From Kitasatospora sp. MAP12-44 (GTDB taxonomy: Bacteria > Actinomycetota > Actinomycetes > Streptomycetales > Streptomycetaceae), in NCBI RefSeq assembly GCF_029892095.1, contig NZ_JARZAE010000004.1:248001-312000 (forward strand): a DNA stretch of 64,000 bases. The letters run 5' to 3'. Shown one piece after another: positions 36,520 through 44,394 of the stretch. The stretch's first letter is position 1; each line of letters begins with the position of its first letter. The notes beneath the pieces are model-generated. The model was not told the origin of the DNA. It searched no databases and saw nothing but the letters and a program-made list of their open reading frames with translations. Made by a program: the position numbers and the translations under genes.

Positions 36520-37431
36520 ATGGCGGACGACTCGGCCCCCGTGAGCGTGGTGATCGCCGCCTACGACGCGGAGCGCACCCTGGGCGCGGCGGTGGCCTCG
36601 GCACTGCGGCAGGTCCCCCGGCCGGCCCAGGTGATCGTCGTCGACGACGGCTCGCGGGACGGCACGGCCGAGGTGGCCGCCTCCTTCCCGGACGTCCTGC
36701 TGCTCAGGCAGCAGAACCAGGGGCCCTCGGCGGCGCGGAACACCGGGATCCAGGCGGCCTCCCAGCCCTGGGTGGCGTTTCTCGACGCGGACGACGTCTG
36801 GCTGCCGGGCAAGCTGGCGCGGCAGCTGGCCGCCTGGGAGCGGCATCCGACGACCGTCCTGCTCGCCGGCGACTGGGTGCGGGCCGAGCCCGGCGAGGGC
36901 GCCGCTCCCCCGGTCGGTGCCGGGGCCGATGCCCCGGAGACACTGCTGGGCTATCGGGAGCTCCTGGTGCTCAACCGCTTCCAGACCTCCACCGTCCTGG
37001 TGCGCAGCGACGTCCTGGCGCGGTGCGGCGGGTTCGATCCTGGGCTGGACGGCGCCGAGGACTGGGATCTGTGGCTGCGGTGCGTCAAGTCGGGCCCGGC
37101 CGTCAAGCTCGACGTCCCGCTGGTGGTCTACCGCGACGAGCCCACCGGCTACAGCAAGGACCTGCCGCGCCTGTACCGCAGGATGCTCGCGATGCTGAGC
37201 CGGGAACGCTCGGGCACCACCCTGAGCGCGACCGCCTTCGCCCAGGTGGTGGCCTGGCACCACCTGCGGTTCGCCCTGGCGTTCCTGCTGGCCGGTCAGC
37301 CAGAACGGACGCGGGGCGTCCTGCGCGAGCTACGGGTGGCGGGCCTGGCCCGGCACGTGCCCGCCGCAGCCGTCCGCTACCTCGCCCCCTTCCTCGGTGG
37401 GCGGGTGCTGCGCCGGCTGCGCCGGAGCTGA
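36520..37431 (+). CDS. GT2-family glycosyltransferase
   Basis: This 303-aa protein starts at ATG 36520 with AAGAGG upstream; the frame is open back to 36409. The GT-A fold is clear: VSVVIAAYDAERTLGAAVAS, IVVDDGSRDGTAEVA, QNQGPSAARNTGIQAA, the metal-binding FLDADDVWLPGKL, and GGFDPGLDGAEDWDLWLRCV. It has no transmembrane helices, so it is a soluble or peripheral inverting enzyme. It lies between murF and murJ but on the opposite strand. Its final 55 bp overlap the 3' end of murJ. It may glycosylate a lipid-linked or muropeptide intermediate (inference). Confidence 0.88.
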   Translation: MADDSAPVSVVIAAYDAERTLGAAVASALRQVPRPAQVIVVDDGSRDGTAEVAASFPDVLLLRQQNQGPSAARNTGIQAASQPWVAFLDADDVWLPGKLARQLAAWERHPTTVLLAGDWVRAEPGEGAAPPVGAGADAPETLLGYRELLVLNRFQTSTVLVRSDVLARCGGFDPGLDGAEDWDLWLRCVKSGPAVKLDVPLVVYRDEPTGYSKDLPRLYRRMLAMLSRERSGTTLSATAFAQVVAWHHLRFALAFLLAGQPERTRGVLRELRVAGLARHVPAAAVRYLAPFLGGRVLRRLRRS

Positions 37432-39020
37432 TTCGGGGCGACCGGCGCCAGCGCCGCCATGTTGAGGCAGATGGGCAGCACCGCTGCCGCGACCGCCAGG
37501 CCCGCGAGCAGGGGCAGCGCGGCTCCCGTCCCGGTCACCGGCGCCATCGAACGCACCTTGAGCCAGGCCAGTACACCGGTCGGCAGGCTGATCGCCACCG
37601 CCCGGGTCAGCGCCCGCAGCGTCGGCGGCCCGTCGGTGGCCGCGCCCAGCCGTCGGCGCAGGACGGCGGCCGCGGCGACGGCTGCGGCGGTGTACCCGAG
37701 CGAGACGGCGGCGGCGATCCCTTGGACGCCCGCCGGACGGTACAGGAGCGTCGCCAGCACCACCGTGAGCCCGTTGTTCAGCACATACAGCCCGAAGGCC
37801 GAGCGCAGATCCTGCATCGCCTGGAAGACCCGGACGAAGTAGAGGTAGGCCGAGAACCCCGGCAGACCCAGGGCGAGCACGGCCAGCACCTGACCCGTGA
37901 CGGCCGCCCCCGCCGCCCCGGTCGCGCCGTGCCCGAGCAGGAGGCGGACGATCGGATCGGCCAGCGCGGCCAGCACGGCGGCGATCGGCACCATCAGGAG
38001 GATGAGCAGCCGCAGTCCGGCGGCCACCCCCGTGCGCAGGTCCCGGACCCGCCCTGCGGCCCAGTCCGCCGACCAGGAGGGCTGGCGCGCACCGGTGATG
38101 GACACCGCCACCACGCCGAACGGCACCTGGAAGAACGTGTACGCGTAGGTGTAGGCGCTCACCCCGCCGGGTCGGCTGTTGGCGAGCAGCAGCACCACGA
38201 AGAGCGTCGCCTGGTTCGCGGCGACCATGGCGAAGGTCCATCCCGACAGCCCCGCCACCTGCCGGACCGCCGGATGGCGCGGCTCCCACCGCCAGCGCAG
38301 CCGCGCCCCCGACCGGTGCACCCCGACCGCCACGACCAGCGCTTGGGCGACGACACCGGCGGTGGTGCCGAGACCGAGCACCGTGAGCAGCGCCGGATCG
38401 GCGAGCGCCTGGTCGGTCGAGGTGTGCCGCAGGGTCCCCGACAGGGCGAGCAGGATCGCGATGAGCACCAGGTTGTTGGCGATGGGGGCGAAGGTCGCCA
38501 GCGCGAACCGGCGCAGGCTGTTCAGCACGGCGGTGCCCAGCGCGACGACACCGTAGAGCAGCACCTGCGGAGCGAACAGCCGCAGCAGCCGCACCGCCAC
38601 GGGGCTCTCGGCGCCGGCGGTCCGCGCCGGGGTGACCAGGGTGTAGCCGTGCATCAGCGGCCCGGCCGAGAGCGCCACCAGGGCCGCGGCGAGGATCAGG
38701 GCCACCGTGCAGGCGGTCACCACGGCGGACACGCCCGCCCAGTCGTCGTCGTTCGGCGCCCGGTCCTGCCTGCGTTGCAGTCGGGCGACGAAAACCGGGA
38801 TGAGGGTGGCGGAGAGCACACCGCCGAGGACCAGGTCGTAGACCATGTTGGGCGTGGTGTTGGCGAGGTTGTAGGCGTCCGCCAGCGGGCTGATGCCGAG
38901 CGCGTACGACAGGGCGAAGACCCGTCCCAGCCCGGTCAGCCGGGACAGCGTGGTGCCCACCGCCATCGTCAGCTCCGGCCGCAGAGCGCCCTGCCACCGG
39001 GCGACGCGGGCACCGGTCAC
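37377..39020 (-). CDS. MurJ/MviN-like lipid flippase (paralogue)
   Basis: This 547-aa protein is read from GTG 39020, which overlaps the murE stop (GTGA); starts up to 39047 are possible. About 14 hydrophobic helices are visible. MurJ-type features are LSRLTGLGRVFALSYALG, DAYNLANTTPNMVYDLVLGG VLSATLIPVF in helices 1-2, and PAVRQVAGLSGWTFAMVAAN, FFQVPFGVVAVSITGARQP later. It belongs to the MOP superfamily and would flip lipid II or a related undecaprenyl-linked molecule. The coupling to murE-like indicates a common pathway. The last 18 residues are antisense to the end of the GT2 gene. Confidence 0.88.
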   Translation of the reverse strand: MTGARVARWQGALRPELTMAVGTTLSRLTGLGRVFALSYALGISPLADAYNLANTTPNMVYDLVLGGVLSATLIPVFVARLQRRQDRAPNDDDWAGVSAVVTACTVALILAAALVALSAGPLMHGYTLVTPARTAGAESPVAVRLLRLFAPQVLLYGVVALGTAVLNSLRRFALATFAPIANNLVLIAILLALSGTLRHTSTDQALADPALLTVLGLGTTAGVVAQALVVAVGVHRSGARLRWRWEPRHPAVRQVAGLSGWTFAMVAANQATLFVVLLLANSRPGGVSAYTYAYTFFQVPFGVVAVSITGARQPSWSADWAAGRVRDLRTGVAAGLRLLILLMVPIAAVLAALADPIVRLLLGHGATGAAGAAVTGQVLAVLALGLPGFSAYLYFVRVFQAMQDLRSAFGLYVLNNGLTVVLATLLYRPAGVQGIAAAVSLGYTAAAVAAAAVLRRRLGAATDGPPTLRALTRAVAISLPTGVLAWLKVRSMAPVTGTGAALPLLAGLAVAAAVLPICLNMAALAPVAPNQLRRSRRSTRPPRKGAR

Positions 39021-40699
39021 GGCGACAGCGCCGCGTCCGGGGGCCACTCCTCGGCGAAGCCGAGGACTCCGCTGGGGACGTTGGCGAGCGCGCCGTGCGC
39101 CGGGTGGCAGTGCACCACCCCGAGCCGGAGGCGTTCCGTCCCTCTGCGCCTGGGGGTCCTGCTGCCGCCGTCGGCCCAGCCACGGGCTGTGAGGACCGCG
39201 CGGGCATGGCCCCGGTCGTCGAAGGGGACGGCGCGCCCGGCCACGGACTGCGTCGTCTCGTGCCCCCGCCCGAGGATCAGGACGACGTCGCCCGGCCGTG
39301 CCGCCGCCACGGCCGAGTCGATCGCGGCGGCCCGGTCGAGCTCCACCACCACCTCCCGGTCGGGGCGGTCCAGCGTGCCGGCGAGCATCTGGGAGACGAT
39401 CCCCTGCTGGTCCTCGTCACCCGGGCTGTCGCTGGTCAGGATGACGGTGTCGGCGGCCATCGCGGCCCGTCCGGCATCGGGCCGCTTGTAGCGGTCCCGG
39501 CCACCACGGCAGCCGACGACCAGATGCACCTGGCCCCCGCGCGCGACCAGCCGGCGAGCCGTGGAGATCTGGGCCGTGAGCGCGCCGGGCGTGTGCGCGT
39601 AGTCGACGACCACGAGAAACGGCTGGCCCACGTCCACCAGCTCGGACCGCCCGGGAATGGGTTCGCAGCTCGCGATCCCGATGGCCGCCGCCTGCGCCGA
39701 CACTCCCAGCGCCCGCGCGGCCAGGTAGGCGGCGGCGACGTTGGTCGCGTGGCAGGTCCCCACGACGGGCGCCGACAACTCCACGGACCCGTCCGCACCC
39801 TCCAAGCGGATGCGGGTACCGCTCAGGTCGCTGGTCGCGTCCGTGATACGGAACTGCGCCCGGTCGGTGCGACCGAAGGTGGTCGTGGGAACGCTGCTCT
39901 GATGCGCGAGCCGGACACCCCAGTCATCGTCGACGCACACCAGCGCCTGCCGGCAGCGCTCGGGGGTGAACAGCAGCGACTTGGCGTAGTAGTACTGCTC
40001 CATTGTGCCGTGGTAGTCGAGGTGCTCGGCCTCCAGATTGGTGAAGACGCCGACGTCGAAGGCGATCCCGCCCACGCGGTGCTGGTCGAGAGCGTGGGAG
40101 GACACCTCCATCGCGACCGTGCGGACCCCTTCGCTGCGCATCCGGGCGAAGACCCGTTGGAGGTCGGTCGCCTCCAGCGTGGTCAGCGGCGACGTCCACC
40201 GGTGGCGGCCTATCCGCGTCTCCACCGTGCCCAGCCGGGCCGCGGGCCAGCCGGCCGCGACCAGCGCGGAGTGCAGCAGATAGCTCACGGTGGTCTTGCC
40301 GTTGGTCCCGGTCAGACCGGCGATCGACAGCCCGTCGGCCGGACGGCCGTGCACGGCCGCCGCCACCGGACCGATGGCCCAGCGCACGTTCGACACGCGC
40401 AGCTGCGGCACGTCCAGATCCAGGAAGCGCTGCACCATCAGCGCGGGGGCACCGGCCCGGACGGCGGCCTGCGCGTAGTCGTGGCCGTCGAAGTGAGCCC
40501 CTGACAGGGCGCAGAACAGCCAGCCCGGGCGGACCTGCCGGCTGTCGTGCGTGCAGTCGACCACCCCGACGTCCCCGCCCCGGTGCTCGGCACCGGGCCA
40601 GGCGGCCACCAGCTCCGACAGCCGGACGGCGCGGCGCGGGTCGCCGCCCACCGCCCGCCGGGCGCCCGGGTCCGGCCCGCACGTTCCCATCGGGTTCAC
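39017..40699 (-). CDS. MurE-like UDP-MurNAc-dipeptide ligase with atypical specificity motif
   Basis: This 560-aa protein is read from GTG 40699, seven bases after GGAG. Mur-ligase features are VVDCTHDSRQVRPGWLFCAL, AGLTGTNGKTTVSYLLHSAL (ATP loop), AMEVSSHALDQHRVGG, LDYHGTMEQYYYAKSLLF with the carbamylated-Lys position, and VVVDYAHTPGALTAQI. The amino-acid-specificity motif, DNPR in diaminopimelate-adding MurE, is replaced by D-S-P-G in VILTSDSPGDEDQQGIVSQ, so the Arg that clamps the diaminopimelate carboxylate is missing. It may add a different amino acid. A ~50-residue C-terminal extension follows GWADGG. Confidence 0.88.
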   Translation of the reverse strand: MNPMGTCGPDPGARRAVGGDPRRAVRLSELVAAWPGAEHRGGDVGVVDCTHDSRQVRPGWLFCALSGAHFDGHDYAQAAVRAGAPALMVQRFLDLDVPQLRVSNVRWAIGPVAAAVHGRPADGLSIAGLTGTNGKTTVSYLLHSALVAAGWPAARLGTVETRIGRHRWTSPLTTLEATDLQRVFARMRSEGVRTVAMEVSSHALDQHRVGGIAFDVGVFTNLEAEHLDYHGTMEQYYYAKSLLFTPERCRQALVCVDDDWGVRLAHQSSVPTTTFGRTDRAQFRITDATSDLSGTRIRLEGADGSVELSAPVVGTCHATNVAAAYLAARALGVSAQAAAIGIASCEPIPGRSELVDVGQPFLVVVDYAHTPGALTAQISTARRLVARGGQVHLVVGCRGGRDRYKRPDAGRAAMAADTVILTSDSPGDEDQQGIVSQMLAGTLDRPDREVVVELDRAAAIDSAVAAARPGDVVLILGRGHETTQSVAGRAVPFDDRGHARAVLTARGWADGGSRTPRRRGTERLRLGVVHCHPAHGALANVPSGVLGFAEEWPPDAALSP

Positions 40700-40978
40700 C
40701 AACGCGCTCCGCGGGACACCCCGGCTCGCCCGGGAGGCTCCGCGCTCAGCTGCCCGACCGGGTGCCCGGTGGCGCGGCCGCCGACCGGCACGGACGGCTC
40801 GTCACCGGCAGGGCGTCGTGCGAGGTCTGCGCGATCGGGCCGTGGAAGCCGCATGCGAGTGGAACCGCTGTAGCCGGTCATGCTGACGTCTCCATCGAGC
40901 GGAGGGGGCACCCTGCGAGGATCCATCTCCCCGGAGAGTGCCGTGCCCCAGTACGCCGAGCCGCGCCTGAGCCGTCGG

Positions 40979-41007
40979 GCCTGATGCGGCCGCACGCCGC
41001 ATCAGGC
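40979..41007. terminator. Perfect 11-bp-stem hairpin in the murE-cvnA intergenic region
   Basis: GCCTGATGCGG / CCGCATCAGGC with a 7-nt loop. It sits upstream of both divergent genes (murE-like on minus, cvnA on plus), so it does not end either. It may insulate them or bind a regulator. The remainder of 40700-41352 shows no gene. Confidence 0.5.
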
Positions 41008-41302
41008 ACCCGGTCTGTTCGAGCACTGCTCCGAGGCTAGGCGAGGACCACAGCACGCGCAGCTCGGAGCCGACTACGCTACGTGACTCTCTGCGAAGGG
41101 CTCGCCTTAGCACGGAGCTCCGGTACCGCGTGGCGGATTCCCGGGGAGACCCCTCGCATGGGCGAACTTGACCCCAGGTGCCGGTGCGACGCGCCCGGGA
41201 GGACAAACCTGGTCCCAGCACAACCCCCGGGTCGACGGGGCGAGAGGTCGGGTGGACCGGCGCGGGCATCGGGCCGCGCCCCGAACGCGGCCTGACGCCG
41301 CC

Positions 41303-41327
41303 GGAACCGGCCCGCCCACCCCCGTAA
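41303..41327 (+). promoter_or_regulatory. Possible ECF-sigma promoter before cvnA
   Basis: GGAAC (41303-41307), 15 bp, then CGTAA (41323-41327) resembles the GGAAC-N15/16-CGT pattern of Streptomyces SigE-type promoters. It would give a leader of ~20 nt. This is a single weak match and unproven. Confidence 0.3.
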
Positions 41328-41352
41328 TCTTCCGATTTGTTTGAGGATGCCG

Positions 41353-42924
41353 ATGCTTCGTGCTGGAACGTTACCCGGCAGCCAGCGCTCCGCACCCGTA
41401 CTCGTGTGGCTCCTGCCCATGGTCGTGACGGCGGCCGCCGCCGCCATCGCCGTGTCGATCACCACCGGCCCCCGCACGGGAGTCCTCTGGTGCGGGGTTG
41501 CGGCCACCGCGGCGGTGGCCGTGGTGGCCGCCGAGGCGGCGCGCCGGGGCCGTGAGCTGACGGCCCTGTACGAGCGCTACGCCCGGCAGGAGACCGAGCT
41601 GCGCCGCCGGCTGGCCGAGCAGGAGGCCGCAACGGTCCAGCTGGCGAGGGCCAGCCTGCCGGAGGCGGTCGCCCGCCTGCAGCGCGGTGAGTTCACCGAG
41701 GACGTGCTGAAGACGTACGAGTCCCATGACGCCGCCGTGGGACCGGAGTTCCAGGCCGCCCTGCTGGCCGTGCTGCGCACCGTCATGGAGGCCGTCGACA
41801 ACGAGGAGGGCCTGCGCGAGTCCGCCCAGCGCGCGTTCGTGAACATCGCCCGCCGGGTGCAGGCGATCGTCCACCGGCAGGCCCAGGAGCTGCGGGAGAT
41901 GGAGGACCGGCACGGCAACGACCCGGCGGTCTTCGACGACCTGCTGCGCCTGGACCACGGCAACGCGCTGGTCGGCCGCCTCGCCGACTCGATCGCCGTA
42001 CTCGGCGGCGCCCGCCCCGGCCGGCAGTGGAGCAGGTCGGTGCCGCTCTACAGCGTGCTGCGCGGTGGCATGTCCCGGATCCTGGACTACCAGCGGGTGG
42101 AGCTGCACCCGGTGTCCGAGGTCGCCATCGTCGGCCCCGCCGCCGAGCCGCTGATCCACGCGCTGGCCGAACTGCTCGACAACGCCACCCGCTACTCCCC
42201 GCCGCACACCCGCGTCCACCTGACCGCCGTCGAGGTGCAGACCGGCATCGCCGTCGAGATCGAGGACGGCGGCCTGAGCCTCACCGAGGAGGGCCGGGCG
42301 CGCGCCGAGCGGATGCTCAAGGCGGCGCAGGCCGGCATCGACCTGAACGACCTCGGCGAGACCCCCCGGCTCGGCCTGGCGGTGGTCGGGCGCCTCGCCC
42401 AGGCGTACGGCTTCCAGGTCTCGCTGCGGCCCTCCGCGTACGGCGGCGTCCGCGCGGTGCTGATCGTGCCGCAGGAGCTCATCACCACGGTGCCCGCCAC
42501 CGGTCTGGCCCACGGCATCGGCGTGGCGTCCAGCCCCCGCCCGATGCCCGCGGCGCGGCTGCGGACGGCGACGACGGCGCCCGCCTTCCCCGCCGGGCCG
42601 TCCTTCGGATCCTCCCCGGGAGCCCTTGCGCAGCCCGCACCGGAGGAGGACGAGGCCCCGATCGTGACCGAGCGGGCCCCGAACGGCCTGCCGCAGCGCC
42701 GCCGTCACGCGGCGTCCCGCCGCAGGGGTGCCCCGGAGACCGTCCGGGCGCCTGAGAGCGTGTGGTCGCCCGAGACCGCGCGGGCGGCTGAGCAGCCGGC
42801 CGCGGCGCCCGCACCGCCCGGCCTGTGGCTGACCGCGTTCCAGGAGGGGGTGAACGGTCAGCCGTCATCCACCAGTACGGCCGACTCCACCACTGACGAG
42901 TCGGCAGGGAAGGGCAAGCAGTGA
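41353..42924 (+). CDS. cvnA: Conservon sensor histidine-kinase-like ATPase CvnA
   Basis: ATG 41353 is chosen (GAGG six bases upstream); TTG 41341 and ATG 41347 are alternatives. The 523-aa protein has two N-terminal membrane helices (VLVWLLPMVVTAAAAAIAVS; GVAATAAVAVVAAEAARRG), a coiled coil (LRRRLAEQEAATVQLARASL) and a dimerisation-like region. A GHKL ATPase follows with LLDNATRYSPPHTRVHLTAV, EDGGLSLTEEG and LGLAVVGRLAQAYGFQVSLR. The usual phospho-His box is replaced by LDHGNALVGRLADSIAVLGG, as in conservon kinases. The tail is a long Pro/Ala-rich segment. It would control the CvnB-C-D switch at the membrane. Confidence 0.92.
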   Translation: MLRAGTLPGSQRSAPVLVWLLPMVVTAAAAAIAVSITTGPRTGVLWCGVAATAAVAVVAAEAARRGRELTALYERYARQETELRRRLAEQEAATVQLARASLPEAVARLQRGEFTEDVLKTYESHDAAVGPEFQAALLAVLRTVMEAVDNEEGLRESAQRAFVNIARRVQAIVHRQAQELREMEDRHGNDPAVFDDLLRLDHGNALVGRLADSIAVLGGARPGRQWSRSVPLYSVLRGGMSRILDYQRVELHPVSEVAIVGPAAEPLIHALAELLDNATRYSPPHTRVHLTAVEVQTGIAVEIEDGGLSLTEEGRARAERMLKAAQAGIDLNDLGETPRLGLAVVGRLAQAYGFQVSLRPSAYGGVRAVLIVPQELITTVPATGLAHGIGVASSPRPMPAARLRTATTAPAFPAGPSFGSSPGALAQPAPEEDEAPIVTERAPNGLPQRRRHAASRRRGAPETVRAPESVWSPETARAAEQPAAAPAPPGLWLTAFQEGVNGQPSSTSTADSTTDESAGKGKQ

Positions 42925-43328
42925 TTCAGCAGCGGACCAACATGGACTGGATGCTCAAGGAGCTGGCGGACGGTGTCCCGCACACCCGCCACGTCATTGT
43001 GCTCTCCGCCGACGGTCTGCGGATGGCCCAGTACGGCAGTGACACCGACACGGCCGACCGCCTCGCCGCCGCCTGCGCCGGCCTGCAGAGCCTGGCCGCC
43101 GCGGTCGGGAACGAGTTTCCGCAAGGCAACGGCCGGATGCGGCTGGTCGTGATCGAGATGGGCGGTGGCTTCTTCTACCTGATGGCGGCCGGCCCGCGGG
43201 CCTACCTGGCGGTGCTGGCCGACGAGGGCGTCGACGCCGGGCTGGTGGGCCAGCGGATGCGCGACCTGGTCGCCCGGATCGGTGAGCATCTCAGCACTCC
43301 TGCGCGCAGCGGCGAGCCGGTCGCATGA
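42921..43328 (+). CDS. cvnB: Conservon roadblock/LC7 protein CvnB
   Basis: This 135-aa protein starts at GTG 42921, overlapping the cvnA stop by 4 bp. The roadblock fold is clear: MDWMLKELADGVPHTRHVIV LSADGLRMAQYG, LAAACAGLQSLAAAVGNEFP and RLVVIEMGGGFFYLMAAGPR. Roadblock proteins bind Ras-like GTPases and are thought to act as activating or scaffold factors for CvnD. It is translationally coupled to the neighbours on both sides. Confidence 0.95.
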   Translation: MIQQRTNMDWMLKELADGVPHTRHVIVLSADGLRMAQYGSDTDTADRLAAACAGLQSLAAAVGNEFPQGNGRMRLVVIEMGGGFFYLMAAGPRAYLAVLADEGVDAGLVGQRMRDLVARIGEHLSTPARSGEPVA

Positions 43329-43690
43329 GCGCATCCGACCAGGAGTGGGACGAAGGCAAGCCCGAACGTCTCTATGTGATCACGCGCGGCCGCAGCGGCC
43401 TGGCCGAGCAGACCACCTTCGACCTGGTCACCCTGATCGTCTCCCGCTCCGAACCGACGCCCGTGATGCAGCCCGAGCAGGCGGCGATCCTGCGGATCTG
43501 CGGCTCGCCGCTGTCGGTGGCCGAGATCTCCGCGTACCTGCGGTTCCCGGCGAGCGTGGTCACCGTGCTGCTGGCGGACCTCCTCGCCGAGGGGCGGATC
43601 GAGGCCCGCGCCCGCGCCCACGTCCCGAAGGCGTTCCTTCCCGATCGTGCCCTGTTGGAGGCGGTGATGCATGGACTCCGCAAGCTCTGA
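43325..43690 (+). CDS. cvnC: Conservon DUF742 protein CvnC
   Basis: This 121-aa protein starts at ATG 43325 (ATGA overlap with cvnB). RLYVITRGRSGLAEQTTFDL VTLIV, then PEQAAILRICGSPLSVAEIS AYLRFPASVVTVLLADLLAE G, is DUF742, a winged-helix-like family always found in conservons. Its exact role is unknown; it may be a DNA-binding or adaptor component. It overlaps cvnD by 20 bp. Confidence 0.95.
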   Translation: MSASDQEWDEGKPERLYVITRGRSGLAEQTTFDLVTLIVSRSEPTPVMQPEQAAILRICGSPLSVAEISAYLRFPASVVTVLLADLLAEGRIEARARAHVPKAFLPDRALLEAVMHGLRKL

Positions 43691-44309
43691 GAGAGGCTCC
43701 GAGACCGTGGTGGGGCCGCCGAGCGCGGACCTGCTGCCGGCCTCGACCGCGCTGGCGGTCAAGGTGGTGATCGTCGGCGGCTTCGGCGTCGGCAAGACGA
43801 CGCTGGTCGGTGCCGTCAGCGAGATCCGCCCGCTGACCACCGAGGAGACGATGACGCAGGCCGGCGCCGGCGTCGACGACCTCGCCGGGGTCGAGCGCAA
43901 GTCCTCCACCACGGTCGCGATGGACTTCGGCCGGATCAGCATCAGCGACGAGCTGGTGCTGTACGTGTTCGGCACCCCCGGGCAGGAGCGGTTCTGGTTC
44001 CTCTGGAACGGCCTCTTCGAGGGGGCCCTCGGCGCGGTGGTGCTGGTCGACACGCGTCGGCTCGAAGTCAGTTTCGACGTGATCGGGCGGCTTGAGGCGC
44101 GCGGCGTGCCCTTCGTCGTCGCCGTCAACTCCTTCCCCGAGTCACCGTCCTACCCGACCGAGGAACTGCGGGCCGCCCTGGACCTGCCCCCGGAGGTGCC
44201 GATAGTCGCCTGCGACGCCCGGACCCGCGAATCCGCCCGGGACGTGCTGATGGCGCTGATGCGCTACCTGCACAGCCTCTCGGCCCCGCCGCCACCGCCC
44301 GGACACTGA
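43671..44309 (+). CDS. cvnD: Conservon Ras-like GTPase CvnD
   Basis: This 212-aa protein starts at ATG 43671 inside the end of cvnC. The G1 P-loop is VKVVIVGGFGVGKTTLVGAV, G2 lies near KSSTTVAMDFG, and G3 is VFGTPGQERFWFLWNGLFEG. NKxD is replaced by AVNSFP, and SAK by ACDARTRESARDVL, typical of the MglA-like/Cvn GTPases. It should switch between GDP and GTP forms under control of CvnA/B and signal to the P450 or other effectors. Confidence 0.95.
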   Translation: MDSASSERGSETVVGPPSADLLPASTALAVKVVIVGGFGVGKTTLVGAVSEIRPLTTEETMTQAGAGVDDLAGVERKSSTTVAMDFGRISISDELVLYVFGTPGQERFWFLWNGLFEGALGAVVLVDTRRLEVSFDVIGRLEARGVPFVVAVNSFPESPSYPTEELRAALDLPPEVPIVACDARTRESARDVLMALMRYLHSLSAPPPPPGH

Positions 44310-44321
44310 CCGTCCCACCGC

Positions 44322-44380
44322 CCCGCCCACTTCGCCCGACCGCTTCGCCCCGCCCACTTCGCACCGCCCACTTCGCCCCG
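44322..44380. repeat. Three imperfect CCGCCCACTTCGC repeats between cvnD and cvnE
   Basis: The motif CCGCCCACTTCG recurs three times within ~55 bp, interrupted by CCGACCGCTTCGCC, in the 85-bp leader of cvnE. It may be slippage product or spacing DNA; no hairpin is seen. Confidence 0.6.
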
Positions 44381-44394
44381 ACCCCGGAGAAACC

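Noticed and set aside
37023..39491. 822-aa plus-strand ORF across GT2/MurJ/MurE
   Set aside because: Crosses the GT2 gene in another frame and is antisense to murJ; Arg/Gln/His-rich nonsense.
40700..41340. Small ORFs between murE-like and cvnA
   Set aside because: No ribosome sites, no codon bias consistent with genes; treated as intergenic.
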